Positions 53,915-63,042 of a DNA stretch of 64,000 nt are shown in pieces. Both the position numbers and the translations under genes were made by a program. Within the stretch, counting starts at the first letter, position 1, and each line of letters opens with the position of its first letter. The notes beneath the pieces are model-generated. The model did no database searches and was not told where the DNA came from. It was given only the letters and a program-made list of their open reading frames with translations. Source of the stretch: Comamonas sp. BIGb0152 (lineage in GTDB: Bacteria > Pseudomonadota > Gammaproteobacteria > Burkholderiales > Burkholderiaceae_C); the NCBI RefSeq assembly GCF_024809975.1, contig NZ_JANUDY010000012.1:54804-118803 (forward strand). The letters run 5' to 3'.

Positions 53915-54910
53915 TTACTGCGCCTCGATCCCGCGGCTCTTGATGATGGGCGCCCAGTCAGCGGTCTCGCTGCGGATCACATCGCCGAACTTCGGTCCCT
54001 CGAGGATCCAGACACTGAGGCCCTGCTTTTGCAGTTGCGCCTTGCTGGCCGGGTCGTTGAAGATCTGCCCCATGTCCTGCTGCAACTGCGCCAGTACGGC
54101 TGCTGGCGTGCCCTTGGGCGCCATCACCCCATACCAGGACGACAGCGCCACGCCCTTGACACCGGCCTCGGCCAGCGTCGGCACATCCGGCAGCTCCGCG
54201 CTGCGCTGTGCATCAGTCACGGCCAGCGCACGCAGCTTGCCGGACTGGATATGCGGCAGCAAGGTGGGCAGGTTGCCGATGATCATCGGCACCGTGCCGC
54301 CCAGCACATCGTTCAGCCCTGGGGCCGTGCCCTTGTAGGCCACATGCAGAAAGTTCACGCCGGCCTGCTGGCCAAACAGCTCACCCGCCAGGTGCAGGCT
54401 GCTGCCCACGCCAGGTGAGGCATAGCCGATTTCGCCTGGTTTTTGCTTCGCAAGCGCCACCAGTTCCGCCATGTTTTTGGCGGGCACCGACGGATGCAGC
54501 GCGATCACATTGGCGGTGCGTGCCAGCGAGGCCACCGGTACAAAGTCGCCCTCCACGCTGTAGTGCAGCTTGGGCATCAGGCTCGGGTTGATCGTCAGAT
54601 TTCCCTGGGGCACCACCAGCAGCGTGTGGCCATCGGCCTTGGCGCGCTTGGCGGCCTCGATGCCGATATTGCCATTGGCGCCCGTGCGGTTGTCCACCAT
54701 GGACACCTGCTTGTACCGTGCCGCCAACCCGTTCGAGAGCATGCGCGCCAAGGTGTCAACCGGGCCACCCGGCGGAAACGGCGCAATGATGGTGAACGGC
54801 GCGGCAGCCAGTGCCTGTCGGCCATCGGCCGGGCTCTGTGCCTGCGCCGTTGGCAGCGCCGCAGCGGTGGCCAGGGCCAGCAAGGTGGGGATGAGCATGC
54901 GTCTTTGCAT
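53915..54910 (-). CDS. Bug-family (TctC-like) periplasmic binding protein
   Basis: A 331-residue binding protein with a Sec signal peptide ending TAQAQ and Bug motifs FTIIAPFPPGGPVDTLARML, DNRTGANGNIGIEAAKRA, and VAYKGTAPGLNDVLGGTVPMI. No TctA or TctB membrane genes are adjacent, which is typical of the many orphan Bug proteins in Burkholderiales. It probably binds the cluster substrate or a related acid. GGAG lies nine bases upstream of ATG 54910. Confidence 0.92.
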   Translation of the reverse strand: MQRRMLIPTLLALATAAALPTAQAQSPADGRQALAAAPFTIIAPFPPGGPVDTLARMLSNGLAARYKQVSMVDNRTGANGNIGIEAAKRAKADGHTLLVVPQGNLTINPSLMPKLHYSVEGDFVPVASLARTANVIALHPSVPAKNMAELVALAKQKPGEIGYASPGVGSSLHLAGELFGQQAGVNFLHVAYKGTAPGLNDVLGGTVPMIIGNLPTLLPHIQSGKLRALAVTDAQRSAELPDVPTLAEAGVKGVALSSWYGVMAPKGTPAAVLAQLQQDMGQIFNDPASKAQLQKQGLSVWILEGPKFGDVIRSETADWAPIIKSRGIEAQ

Positions 54911-54936
54911 CACGGGGGACTCCGTCTCGGATGGGA

Positions 54937-55899
54937 TCAGTGGCGTTTGTCGGTCAGAAACTTGCCGTCCGCACCGCCCACGCCCTTTTGGCGGCGGGTG
55001 TTGCCATCGATGCCGCCATCGATCGCCCATTCGGCAAACACCGTGGGGCCGGGCTCGAACTCGCGCGGCTGCCAGTCGGCTGTCAGCTGGTCCTCATCGG
55101 CGTAGTACTCCACCAAGGCGCCGGCCGGGTTCTTGAAGTACCAGAAATAGGCGGACGACACCGGGTGGCGGCCGGGGCCCAGCTGGGTGTCCCAGCCGCA
55201 GCGCGAGATATGCATGCCTCCACCAAACACCTCATGGATGTCGCGCACCGTGAAGGCCACATGGTTGAGGCCCGCATATTTGTCGGGGCGCTGCAGCAAA
55301 AAGATGTCATGGTGGCCACCGTCGGGCGCGGTGCGCAAAAAGGCACCCCGCTCGGGGTAGCGGTCTGATGCCGCAAAGCCGAAGTTCTCCACATAGAAGC
55401 GCTCGCAGGCCTGCACATCCTTGACGAAGAACACCACATGGCCCACCTCGATGGGCTGGGCGCGCTCGTAGGCCGGGCTGGCCTGGTCGATGCGGCCCTT
55501 GCGGCTCCAGGTGTTGTACTCGGCGCTGGGCAGGTCGATGTCGCGCTTTTGCGTGACCTGCAGGCGCAGGGCCAGGCCGTTGGGGTCCGTGCAGCCAATG
55601 CGGCCGCCCTGCTTCACAAAGCCCGGCAGCTGTGCAATACGGCTTTCGTAGAGCACCAGGTCGGCCGCGCTGTCCACGCCCCAGACCACTTCGCGCAAGG
55701 TGGGGCCGGCTTCGATGGCCGGCGGCAGATCGGGGTGCTGGCTGGCGGCCACGATCACGCGGCAGCCGTTCAAGGTCTCAAACACCAGCCGCTCGGCCTG
55801 CTCATCGACCAGGTTCAAGCCCCAGTCAAGAAAGAACTGCCGGCAGGCCGCCAGGTCGTCGGCGCCGTAACTGATTTCGTCAATGCCCAGTACGCTCAT
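54937..55899 (-). CDS. VOC-family, extradiol-type dioxygenase
   Basis: The 320-residue two-domain protein has the type I extradiol dioxygenase arrangement: an N-terminal non-catalytic VOC domain and a C-terminal domain with metal ligands His (EVGHVVFFV), His (GLNHVAFTV) and Glu (GALVEYYAD). It is a candidate ring-cleavage enzyme that would act after the Rieske oxygenase. It lies ten bases from the aldehyde dehydrogenase gene on the same strand. Confidence 0.88.
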   Translation of the reverse strand: MSVLGIDEISYGADDLAACRQFFLDWGLNLVDEQAERLVFETLNGCRVIVAASQHPDLPPAIEAGPTLREVVWGVDSAADLVLYESRIAQLPGFVKQGGRIGCTDPNGLALRLQVTQKRDIDLPSAEYNTWSRKGRIDQASPAYERAQPIEVGHVVFFVKDVQACERFYVENFGFAASDRYPERGAFLRTAPDGGHHDIFLLQRPDKYAGLNHVAFTVRDIHEVFGGGMHISRCGWDTQLGPGRHPVSSAYFWYFKNPAGALVEYYADEDQLTADWQPREFEPGPTVFAEWAIDGGIDGNTRRQKGVGGADGKFLTDKRH

Positions 55900-55908
55900 G
55901 GTGTTTCC

Positions 55909-57384
55909 TTAGTTGGCCCAGGCCAGGGGGGCATCGTTCAGGCCCCAGTACAGGCTCTTTTGCTCCATGTACTGCTGGATGCCCAGGCGCCCTTTTTCGC
56001 GGCCCAGGCCGCTGTCGCGCCAGCCGCCAAAAGGCGTGGAGATGGAGAACTGCTTGTAGGTGTTGATCCAGACGGTGCCGGCCTGCACGGCCCGGCCAAT
56101 GCGCCAGGCGGCCTTGTAGTCGCGCGTCCAGATGCCGGCGGCCAGCGCATAGACGCTGTCGTTGGCCTGCGCCAGCAAGGCCTCTTCGTCGTCAAAAGGC
56201 ATGGCCACCAGCACCGGGCCAAAGATCTCCTGCTGGCAGATCTGGTCGTTGTTGTTCAGGCCTTCAAGGATGGTGGGGCGGTAGTAGTAGCCACGCTCAT
56301 ACAGCGCGCCCTCGGGCCGGTGGCCACCGGTGCGCAGTCGCCCGCCTTCGGACAGGCCCAGCTGCACATAGCTTTCAATGGATTCGCGGTGCTTGGCGCT
56401 GATCAGCGGGCCCATCTGGGTGCGCTCATCGGCGGGGTCGCCCACGCGCAGCGCGGCGGCCTTGGCCGTCAGGCGCTCCATGAACGCACCATACAACTTG
56501 CGCGCCACAAACAGGCGCGAGCCGGCGATGCAGGATTCGCCCGAGGAGCTGAAGATGCCGTAGAGCACGCCGTTGACGGCGTGGTCGAGGTCGGCGTCTT
56601 CCAGCACCATGGTGGCCGACTTGCCGCCCAGCTCCAGCGAGACGGGCATCATCTTGTCGGCGGCAATGCGGGCGATGTGTTTGCCGGTAGCAGTGCCGCC
56701 GGTGAACGACACGCGCTTGACCAGCGGATGCTGGGTGATGGCATCGCCAATCACCGAACCACGGCCGGGTAGCACGCTGACAATGCCCTTGGGCACGCCG
56801 GCTTCTTCACAGATTTTGGCCAGCTCCAACGCCAGCAGCGGCGTGGCTTCGGCCGGCTTGACCACCACGGCATTTCCGGCCGCCAGCGCCGGGGCGAGCT
56901 TTTGCGCCTCGCTGGCGATGGGGGAGTTCCAGGGCGTGATCGCCGCCACCACGCCCATGGGCTCATAAACGCTCATGGTCATAAAGTCGCCACGGGATGG
57001 CGTCAGGGTCTCTTCCATGGTCTCGCAGGCCGCCGCAAAGAACTGGAAGGTGGCGGCGGCGCTGGCCACCAGGGCCCGCGTCTCGCTGATCGGCTTGCCG
57101 TTGTCGAGGCGCTGCAGCTGGGCCAGCGGCTCGGCGCGTTCACGGATCCGCTGGGCCACGCGCTGCAGTACCGCCGCGCGCTCATGGGGCTTTTTCTGGG
57201 CCCAGCCGCTGGTACGGAAAGCCTGGTCGGCCTTGCAGATGGCCTCATCCACATCGGCCAGGCTGGGCGCGCGCAGCCGGCCCACCACCTCGCCGGTCGC
57301 GGGGTAGAGGCTGTGGGACTCATCGCCAGCACCCAGGCGCCATTCGCCGGCGATGTTGATGGGAAGCAGTGCAAGCTGGGACAT
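55909..57384 (-). CDS. NAD(P)-dependent aldehyde dehydrogenase
   Basis: The 491-residue enzyme has the ALDH catalytic residues N153 (TPWNSP), E251 (LELGGKSA) and C285 (SSGESCIAGSR), and the coenzyme-binding FTGGTATGKHIA. In this cluster it could oxidise a semialdehyde from ring cleavage or an aldehyde made by the TPP enzyme. The specific substrate is unknown. It is 18 bases downstream of the aspartate-dehydrogenase-like gene. Confidence 0.93.
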   Translation of the reverse strand: MSQLALLPINIAGEWRLGAGDESHSLYPATGEVVGRLRAPSLADVDEAICKADQAFRTSGWAQKKPHERAAVLQRVAQRIRERAEPLAQLQRLDNGKPISETRALVASAAATFQFFAAACETMEETLTPSRGDFMTMSVYEPMGVVAAITPWNSPIASEAQKLAPALAAGNAVVVKPAEATPLLALELAKICEEAGVPKGIVSVLPGRGSVIGDAITQHPLVKRVSFTGGTATGKHIARIAADKMMPVSLELGGKSATMVLEDADLDHAVNGVLYGIFSSSGESCIAGSRLFVARKLYGAFMERLTAKAAALRVGDPADERTQMGPLISAKHRESIESYVQLGLSEGGRLRTGGHRPEGALYERGYYYRPTILEGLNNNDQICQQEIFGPVLVAMPFDDEEALLAQANDSVYALAAGIWTRDYKAAWRIGRAVQAGTVWINTYKQFSISTPFGGWRDSGLGREKGRLGIQQYMEQKSLYWGLNDAPLAWAN

Positions 57385-57402
57385 GATGAAAGTCTTTCTG
57401 TG

Positions 57403-58200
57403 TCAGATCACCAGCGGCGCTACTTGGCCGCGCAGCGCACGCACGGCGCTGAACACGGTCAGAGCCGAGGTTTTGGGGTTGGCGGCCAGCGGCTGGTTGC
57501 GCATGCTCAGCTCAAAGCTGCCAAAAGCGCCTGCGGCCTCGACCTGGTGCAGGTTCTCGCGCACCGCAGGGTCGGCAATCAGGCGCACCATGGTGCGATC
57601 CAAACCCAGCCCGGCCAGCGACACGGTGGCGGCGACATTGGCGTTCTTCGGGAACTGCGCCGCCGCCTCGCGCGCCGTGCCTTCAAAGATCACGGTCTCG
57701 GCAGCCAGGCTGTCCAGGTCGCAGCGCTGCTCGGCGGGTGTGCCCTTCCAGGCCTGGGGCGGCTTGCGGCCGGTGTAGCGCACGGTCTCCAGGCCGCCGA
57801 TGCGGGCAGCAGCCAAGGCGTCGATGCCGCCGATGGCGCCTGCGATCAGCTGCACCTGTGTGTTGCCGGCGCGGGCAGCGGCCTCCAGCTGCTCGGCCAG
57901 GCCCGGGGCCGCCAATGCGCCCACCGATGCCACGATGCAAGGCAGGCCGCGTTGCAGCGCCGGCAGCACATGCTGCGCGATGGCAGCATGGCCAGCGGCT
58001 TCTACCACCAGGTCGATACCGGCTGCTGGTACGGTCTCCAAAACCTGGGCACCCGGGGCCAGGCGCTGCGCCACCGCATGCGCCGCCTCCCTGCTGCCCC
58101 CCGGCACCACAATGGCGGCGATCTGCAGGTCGGCATCGTCCTTGACCAGTTCCAGCAAGGCGCTGCCAATGGCGCCGCAGCCGATCAGTGCAATCTGCAT
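57403..58200 (-). CDS. Aspartate-dehydrogenase-like (NadX family) enzyme
   Basis: A 265-residue protein with an N-terminal Rossmann fold (MQIALIGCGAIGSAL) and the NadX-type C-terminal domain (RKPPQAWKGTPAEQ, AAQFPKNANVAATVSLAGLGLDRT, ENLHQVEAAGAFGSFELSM). NadX oxidises L-aspartate to iminoaspartate. Here it lies inside a catabolic cluster and not beside nad genes, so it may act on another amino acid or imine. Family is clear; substrate is not. Confidence 0.88.
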   Translation of the reverse strand: MQIALIGCGAIGSALLELVKDDADLQIAAIVVPGGSREAAHAVAQRLAPGAQVLETVPAAGIDLVVEAAGHAAIAQHVLPALQRGLPCIVASVGALAAPGLAEQLEAAARAGNTQVQLIAGAIGGIDALAAARIGGLETVRYTGRKPPQAWKGTPAEQRCDLDSLAAETVIFEGTAREAAAQFPKNANVAATVSLAGLGLDRTMVRLIADPAVRENLHQVEAAGAFGSFELSMRNQPLAANPKTSALTVFSAVRALRGQVAPLVI

Positions 58201-58231
58201 GGTGAGGATCCTTGTTGCTTGTGATGGAGGC

Positions 58232-59923
58232 TTACTGGGCCTGGGTGGCTGGAATCTGGTCCAGCTTGTTCACCGGCGGGCCGGAGAACGTGGTCTTGAA
58301 GCTGCCGATGGCCAGCATGTCGATCTCCAGCAGAAAGGGGCCCTTGCGGCTCCAGGCAGACGCCAGCACGGCCGGTAAGTCGTCGAGGTTGCGCACGCGG
58401 GCATGGGGCAGGTGGATCGAGGCGCAGAGCTGCGCATAGTCGGGCGTGTGCAGGTCCACATAGCAGCGGCGGCCGCCGTAGGAGGCGTCCTGGATGTTTT
58501 GGATCACCCCATAGCGCTGGTCATTCATCAGCACGATCACGCTGTCGCAGGCTTCCTGCACCAAGGTCGCCAGCTCCCCCAGGTTGAGGATGAAGCCGCC
58601 GTCACCGGCCAGCCCCAAGGTCTTGCGGCCCGAGCCACTTTCGGCCGCGCCGATGGCCGCGCCAATGGCCATGGGCATGCCCATGCCGATGCCGCCACCG
58701 GTGGCATGCACGCCAGCATTGGGCGCGAAAACGCGCAGCTCGCGGTTGCCCCAGGTGCTGTTGGAGACGGTCACATCGCGCACCCAGTTGAAGTTGCGGC
58801 CCGCCACCTGCTGCAGCTGCTGCACCAAGGCGCTGTAGGGGCCCAGGCCATCGCGCATGCTGGCCACGGCCTCGTTGTGCACCTGGCGCAGATCGGCCAG
58901 CAGCTCGGGATCGGCCCGGTAACCGCGCGCCTCCAGCCGGTCCGCCAGGCCGTTGAGGGCCAGGGCCGCGTCGCCGCAGACAAAGCCGTCATCGCGGTAG
59001 CAGCGGCCTTGCTGGGCGGCGTCTACATCGATGCGCAGCAACGGGCGCGGCAGTTTCAGTTCGTACTTCAGCGTCTCGTTGCTGCGCAGGCGCGTGCCCA
59101 CAGCCAGCATGGCGTCGCAGCGCTGGTAAAAGGCCTCGACCGGCTTTTGGATGTTGTAAGCGCCCAGCGAGGCGGGATCGTCCTCGGGCACAATGCCGCG
59201 CCCCTGGCCGGTGCTGACGATGCCAAAGCCCAGGGCTTTGAGGCGCTGCACGGCTGCCACCGCATGGCGTGCACCGCCCCCCAGCCACAGCAGCGGGCGG
59301 CGGGCCTGGGCCAGCGTGTTGGCCAGGGCGTCCAGCGCCGCCTCATTGGGGGCCAGCACCGCGACTGGCAGCGGCGACCAGTCGGCCGGCATGTCGATCA
59401 GGCTTTGCTGAATATCGATCGGAATCTCGACACTCACCGGCCCGGTGGGTGCCGTCATCGCCGCTTGTACCGCCGCCTTCAAGGTGGACAAACAGGTCTC
59501 AGCACTGCGCACCCGGAAGGCGGCCTTGGAGACGGCGCCCAGCATCGTGAGCTGGTCGGGTGCCTCGTGGATGTACGACAGCTTCTGGTCAAGGTACTGG
59601 GTCTCAATCTGGCCGGTGATGTGCAAGAGCGGTGTGCCCGCCGTATAGGCCTCCACCAGGCTGCCGGCGATATTGCCGGCGGCCGGGCCGGTGCTGGTGA
59701 TGCAGACCCCCAGGCTGGAGGTGGAGCGGGCACAGGCATCGGCCATATTGCCAGCGCCCGCCTCGCCACGCGCCATCACAAAGCGCAGCTTGCCGCGCGC
59801 AAACATCGCATCCAGGATCGGCATGTTGTGGATGGAAATCACCCCGAAGGCGGCCTTCGCGCCGCAGTGCTCGAGGAACTCGGCAACGGCGGCGCCAACG
59901 GTGATTTGTGCGGTATTAGGCAT
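58232..59923 (-). CDS. Thiamine pyrophosphate-dependent enzyme (acetolactate-synthase-like)
   Basis: A 563-residue enzyme with the three-domain TPP fold. The N-terminal domain carries the catalytic Glu in MARGEAGAGNMADACAR; the C-terminal TPP-binding domain has GLAGDGGFILNLGELATL and the MNDQRYGVI segment. It may be a 2-oxoacid decarboxylase, a carboligase or a lyase; typical acetolactate synthase context is absent. Its start overlaps the SDR gene stop by eight bases. An aldehyde product could be passed to the neighbouring aldehyde dehydrogenase. Confidence 0.9.
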   Translation of the reverse strand: MPNTAQITVGAAVAEFLEHCGAKAAFGVISIHNMPILDAMFARGKLRFVMARGEAGAGNMADACARSTSSLGVCITSTGPAAGNIAGSLVEAYTAGTPLLHITGQIETQYLDQKLSYIHEAPDQLTMLGAVSKAAFRVRSAETCLSTLKAAVQAAMTAPTGPVSVEIPIDIQQSLIDMPADWSPLPVAVLAPNEAALDALANTLAQARRPLLWLGGGARHAVAAVQRLKALGFGIVSTGQGRGIVPEDDPASLGAYNIQKPVEAFYQRCDAMLAVGTRLRSNETLKYELKLPRPLLRIDVDAAQQGRCYRDDGFVCGDAALALNGLADRLEARGYRADPELLADLRQVHNEAVASMRDGLGPYSALVQQLQQVAGRNFNWVRDVTVSNSTWGNRELRVFAPNAGVHATGGGIGMGMPMAIGAAIGAAESGSGRKTLGLAGDGGFILNLGELATLVQEACDSVIVLMNDQRYGVIQNIQDASYGGRRCYVDLHTPDYAQLCASIHLPHARVRNLDDLPAVLASAWSRKGPFLLEIDMLAIGSFKTTFSGPPVNKLDQIPATQAQ

Positions 59924-60725
59924 GGCGTGAAAGACCTCCGGAAACATCGATATGGCTGCCCGTCGTGTACGACGACAGGGGGCTGGCAAGAAAGGTGATG
60001 GCCTGGGCGGCCTCACGGGGCAGGCCCAGGCGTGCCAGCGGAATGGATTTTTTGTGGGCGAGTTCCCCCGTCCAGCCAGCCCAGTCCTGCGATGGGTCCT
60101 CGCGCGCGTCGAAGCGGCGGCGCCATTGGCCCGACTCGATCAGGCCGACCAGGATGCCGTTGACGCGCACAGCCTGCGGCGCAAATTCGGTCGCCATGGA
60201 GCGCACCAGGTTCTTGAGGCCGGCGCGCGCCGCCGAGGTGGCGACCATATGCGGCTCAGGCTGGGAGGCGAGCAGCGAATTGACGCAAACGATGGCCGCA
60301 TCACGCCCTTGCGCCGCATGCTGCTGCAACTGCGGCAAAAAAGCCCGCGTCGGATGGATGACGGAGAAGAACTTCAGGTTCAGCTCCTGGCTCCAGGCTT
60401 CATCGCTGGTGTCGGCAAAGGTCGACACGCGGCCCTGGCCCGCGTTGTTGATCAGGATGCTGGCGGCGCCCAGGGCTTGCTGCACCTCGGCCGCAAAGCG
60501 CTGCACGTCCGGCGCTTGGAGCACATCACAGACGCTGGCCAGCAGCCGGGCGTTGGGGTGGTGCTCGCGCAGGCGGGCTTCAGCGGCGCGCAGGCGCTCC
60601 GCATTGCGTCCGCAAATGGCCACGGCAGCGCCCTGCTCCAGCAGCAGCTGGGCTGTCGCCAGGCCAATGCCCGACGATCCGCCGGTGACCACCGCCACCG
60701 CATCCTTGATCTGGAAAACATCCAT
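59916..60725 (-). CDS. SDR-fold oxidoreductase with substituted catalytic residues
   Basis: A 269-residue Rossmann-fold protein with the coenzyme loop TGGSSGIG and NNAG motif. The conserved Ser150 is present, but the position 13 residues later, normally Tyr, is Thr163, and the usual Lys four residues further is Arg167. The rest of the fold is intact, with a terminal TGSHIDVSGG. Activity may be altered or lost. ATG 60725 is preferred to an upstream TTG. Confidence 0.9.
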   Translation of the reverse strand: MDVFQIKDAVAVVTGGSSGIGLATAQLLLEQGAAVAICGRNAERLRAAEARLREHHPNARLLASVCDVLQAPDVQRFAAEVQQALGAASILINNAGQGRVSTFADTSDEAWSQELNLKFFSVIHPTRAFLPQLQQHAAQGRDAAIVCVNSLLASQPEPHMVATSAARAGLKNLVRSMATEFAPQAVRVNGILVGLIESGQWRRRFDAREDPSQDWAGWTGELAHKKSIPLARLGLPREAAQAITFLASPLSSYTTGSHIDVSGGLSRHA

Positions 60726-60739
60726 CTGAAAAACTTTCT

Positions 60740-61576
60740 TCAATGCCCCGGCATGGGCAAAATCTGCGCTTGCGGTTGGACCTGGGGCCGGTAGTTCAAC
60801 AGGCCCGACAGCTCATTGGCAGCGGCCAGCACGCGCTGCACCAGGCCGTCGACCTGGGACGGGCTGACCTGGGGCGCCGGGATCGTCGAGCCCAGCGCCG
60901 CCACGATGCGGCCGCTGTGGTCGCGCACCGGTGCGGCGATGGTGGAAATCGATGCCTCGTAGAAACCTTCGCCAAAGGCATAGCCACGGACACGGTCCGC
61001 CTCGACGAGGTTGAACAGCGCCATCACGGTCTTGGGGGTGTTGGCGGTAAAGGCCTCCAGGTGCTCTTCAGGGTAGAGCGCGCGCAGTTCTGCCAGGCTC
61101 ATATCGCCCATCAGCACCCGGCCCAGCACCGTGCCATGCGCCGGCAGGCGGGTGCCCACACGCACCGAACTGGCCAGCGGCGACTGGGGCGTGACCTTGG
61201 CAACATAGATGATCGAGCGGTTGTCGCGCACCACGATATTGCAGGGGTAGCTGATGTCGTCACACAGCCTGGCGATCAGCGGCTGGCCCAGCTCGGTCAG
61301 CTCCAGCGAGGACAGGTATTCAAAGCCCAGGCGCAGCACGGCCATGCCCAGCCGGTATTCGCTGCCACCGTCGATGCGCTCCAAAAATCCCATGCCCTCC
61401 AAGGTGTTGAGCATGCGGAACACTGTTGCGCGGGGCAGTTCGAGGCGGCGCGCCAGCTCGGGCGCACCCAGGGTGCGGCTGTCGCGGCCAAACTCCTGCA
61501 ACAGGCGCAAGCCGCGCTCCAGCGCCGGCACCACGTACTTGTCAGCGCCAGTTTCAGAAGGGTTTGTCTGTGTCAT
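60740..61576 (-). CDS. IclR-family transcriptional regulator
   Basis: The 278-residue regulator has an N-terminal winged helix (about 12-75, with GAPELARRLELPRATVFRMLNTLEGMGFL) and a C-terminal effector domain (VRVGTRLPAHGTVLGRVLMG, then FGEGFYEASISTIAAPVRD). It is embedded in the cluster in the same direction, between the hydrolase and the second SDR genes, and is the obvious regulator of the pathway. Its stop is 14 bases from the SDR start. Confidence 0.93.
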   Translation of the reverse strand: MTQTNPSETGADKYVVPALERGLRLLQEFGRDSRTLGAPELARRLELPRATVFRMLNTLEGMGFLERIDGGSEYRLGMAVLRLGFEYLSSLELTELGQPLIARLCDDISYPCNIVVRDNRSIIYVAKVTPQSPLASSVRVGTRLPAHGTVLGRVLMGDMSLAELRALYPEEHLEAFTANTPKTVMALFNLVEADRVRGYAFGEGFYEASISTIAAPVRDHSGRIVAALGSTIPAPQVSPSQVDGLVQRVLAAANELSGLLNYRPQVQPQAQILPMPGH

Positions 61577-61597
61577 TGCGGTATTCCTGGTTCAAAG

Positions 61598-62476
61598 TCA
61601 GAGGGCTCTATCTTCGATCCATTCGGCCACGGCGCCGGGGTTTTCCACCGGGCTGGCATGGCCGGCATCGGCGATGCTGGCAAACGGCCGTTGCCAGGCC
61701 TCGGCCCAGCGGCGGCAGGCCGCAGGCGTGGTGACGCCATCGTGTTCGCCACAGGCGATGTGCACCGGCAGCGCCCCAGGCGCATGGCGGCCCAGATCGC
61801 TGTCGCAGAGCATGTTGACTGCCTGGCGGTAGCCGCTGGCATGCATGCGCGATGTGCCCCAGCGCAGCCACTCGCGCGCCAGCGCATCGGCGCCGGGGCT
61901 GAGCAGGCGCTGGTCGATGCGCTGGGCCAGGCCCGCCACGCCCAGTGTGTCGAGCGCGGCATTGCGTTCGCTGCGCACCTTCTCGCGGGCGGCGGCATCC
62001 TGCGCGCCATAACCACCTGCCGGGCTGAGCAGCAGCAGGCCCGCCAGCCCCCGGGGCGCAGCGTGCGCGGCGCAGGCTGCCGCCATCAAGGCCCCTAGCG
62101 AATGGCCGACCAGCACCACCGGGCCCTGCACCTCGGCGGCCAAGCAGGCGCCCAGGCGGGCGGCGTAGTCGGTATCGCGCGGATGGCTCTGCGGCAAGGC
62201 GGTACTGGCACCATAGCCCGGCGCATCCCAGGCCAGCACGCGCCAGTCCCGGGGCAAGGCCAGCGCCACATCCAGCCAAGAGGCCGCCGACGAGCTGATG
62301 CCATGCAGCAGCACCACGGTCAGCGCCACGTTACCCACAGCCGGGCGTTCGCGCAGGGCCAGTTGGGCCCCATCGGGCAGTGCAAGCATGCGCTGCGCAA
62401 ACTGCGCGTCCAGCTGCTGCAGCTTGCGCATCAGCGCATCGCTGCAGGCGGTGGCGGTGGCGAGTTCGGTAGTCAT
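61598..62476 (-). CDS. Alpha/beta-fold hydrolase
   Basis: A 292-residue hydrolase with the oxyanion segment VVLLHGISSSAASW, nucleophile elbow GHSLG, acid in CGEHDG and catalytic His in AGHAS, so the triad is complete. It resembles meta-cleavage-product hydrolases (MhpC/BphD group), which fits the extradiol-type dioxygenase of the cluster. Esterase activity is also possible. It is 19 bases downstream of the cupin gene. Confidence 0.9.
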   Translation of the reverse strand: MTTELATATACSDALMRKLQQLDAQFAQRMLALPDGAQLALRERPAVGNVALTVVLLHGISSSAASWLDVALALPRDWRVLAWDAPGYGASTALPQSHPRDTDYAARLGACLAAEVQGPVVLVGHSLGALMAAACAAHAAPRGLAGLLLLSPAGGYGAQDAAAREKVRSERNAALDTLGVAGLAQRIDQRLLSPGADALAREWLRWGTSRMHASGYRQAVNMLCDSDLGRHAPGALPVHIACGEHDGVTTPAACRRWAEAWQRPFASIADAGHASPVENPGAVAEWIEDRAL

Positions 62477-62495
62477 TGGGCGGGCATGGGGGGGA

Positions 62496-63026
62496 TCAGC
62501 GCTTGAGCTTGGCCAGCGGGTGGTCAGCCGGGTAGGTGGGGGTGATCGGCTTCTTGGCGCCCAGCATCACGCACATCAGCGCGTCTTCGTCGCCGATGTT
62601 GATCTCTTCGCGGTAGACGCCCGGCGGCACCGAGACCACGTCGCGGTCGGTCATCACCGTTTCATAGCGCTCGCCCTCGGGCGTGGTCAGCACCAGCTTG
62701 AGCTTGCCGCGTATCAGGAAGAAAACCTCTTCCACATCCACATGGATATGCGGTGGGCCTTCGTTGCCAGCGGGGATCACCATCGTGGAGAAGGTGAAGT
62801 GCTCGGACGGGATGGTGTTGCTGTCGGCAGCCACACCGGTGCCGCCGGTGCCGATGTAGCGCATCTGGCCACGGCGGTATTTGGGATCGAAATCGGCCTG
62901 GAACTTCAGGGCATCGAAGTCATACTTTCGGGTGGAAAAGCGCGCGATGCGCGTCTCCATCCAGTCCTGGAGGCTGGCACCTTCGGGGCGCGCCCAGGTG
63001 CGGGTGATGGTCTGCTGTTCGCTCAT
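62496..63026 (-). CDS. Cupin-domain protein
   Basis: A 176-residue single-domain cupin with metal-binding His/Glu in PPHIHVDVEEVFFLIRGKLKLVL and a later VVSVPPGVYREEINIGDEDALMCVML block. The N-terminal part has a helical region with DALKFQADFDPKYRRGQ. Such cupins can be dioxygenases or isomerases. It lies between the hydrolase and the first SDR gene, so it may act on a pathway intermediate. Confidence 0.88.
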   Translation of the reverse strand: MSEQQTITRTWARPEGASLQDWMETRIARFSTRKYDFDALKFQADFDPKYRRGQMRYIGTGGTGVAADSNTIPSEHFTFSTMVIPAGNEGPPHIHVDVEEVFFLIRGKLKLVLTTPEGERYETVMTDRDVVSVPPGVYREEINIGDEDALMCVMLGAKKPITPTYPADHPLAKLKR

Positions 63027-63042
63027 GTGTTGCTCCTTGCGC

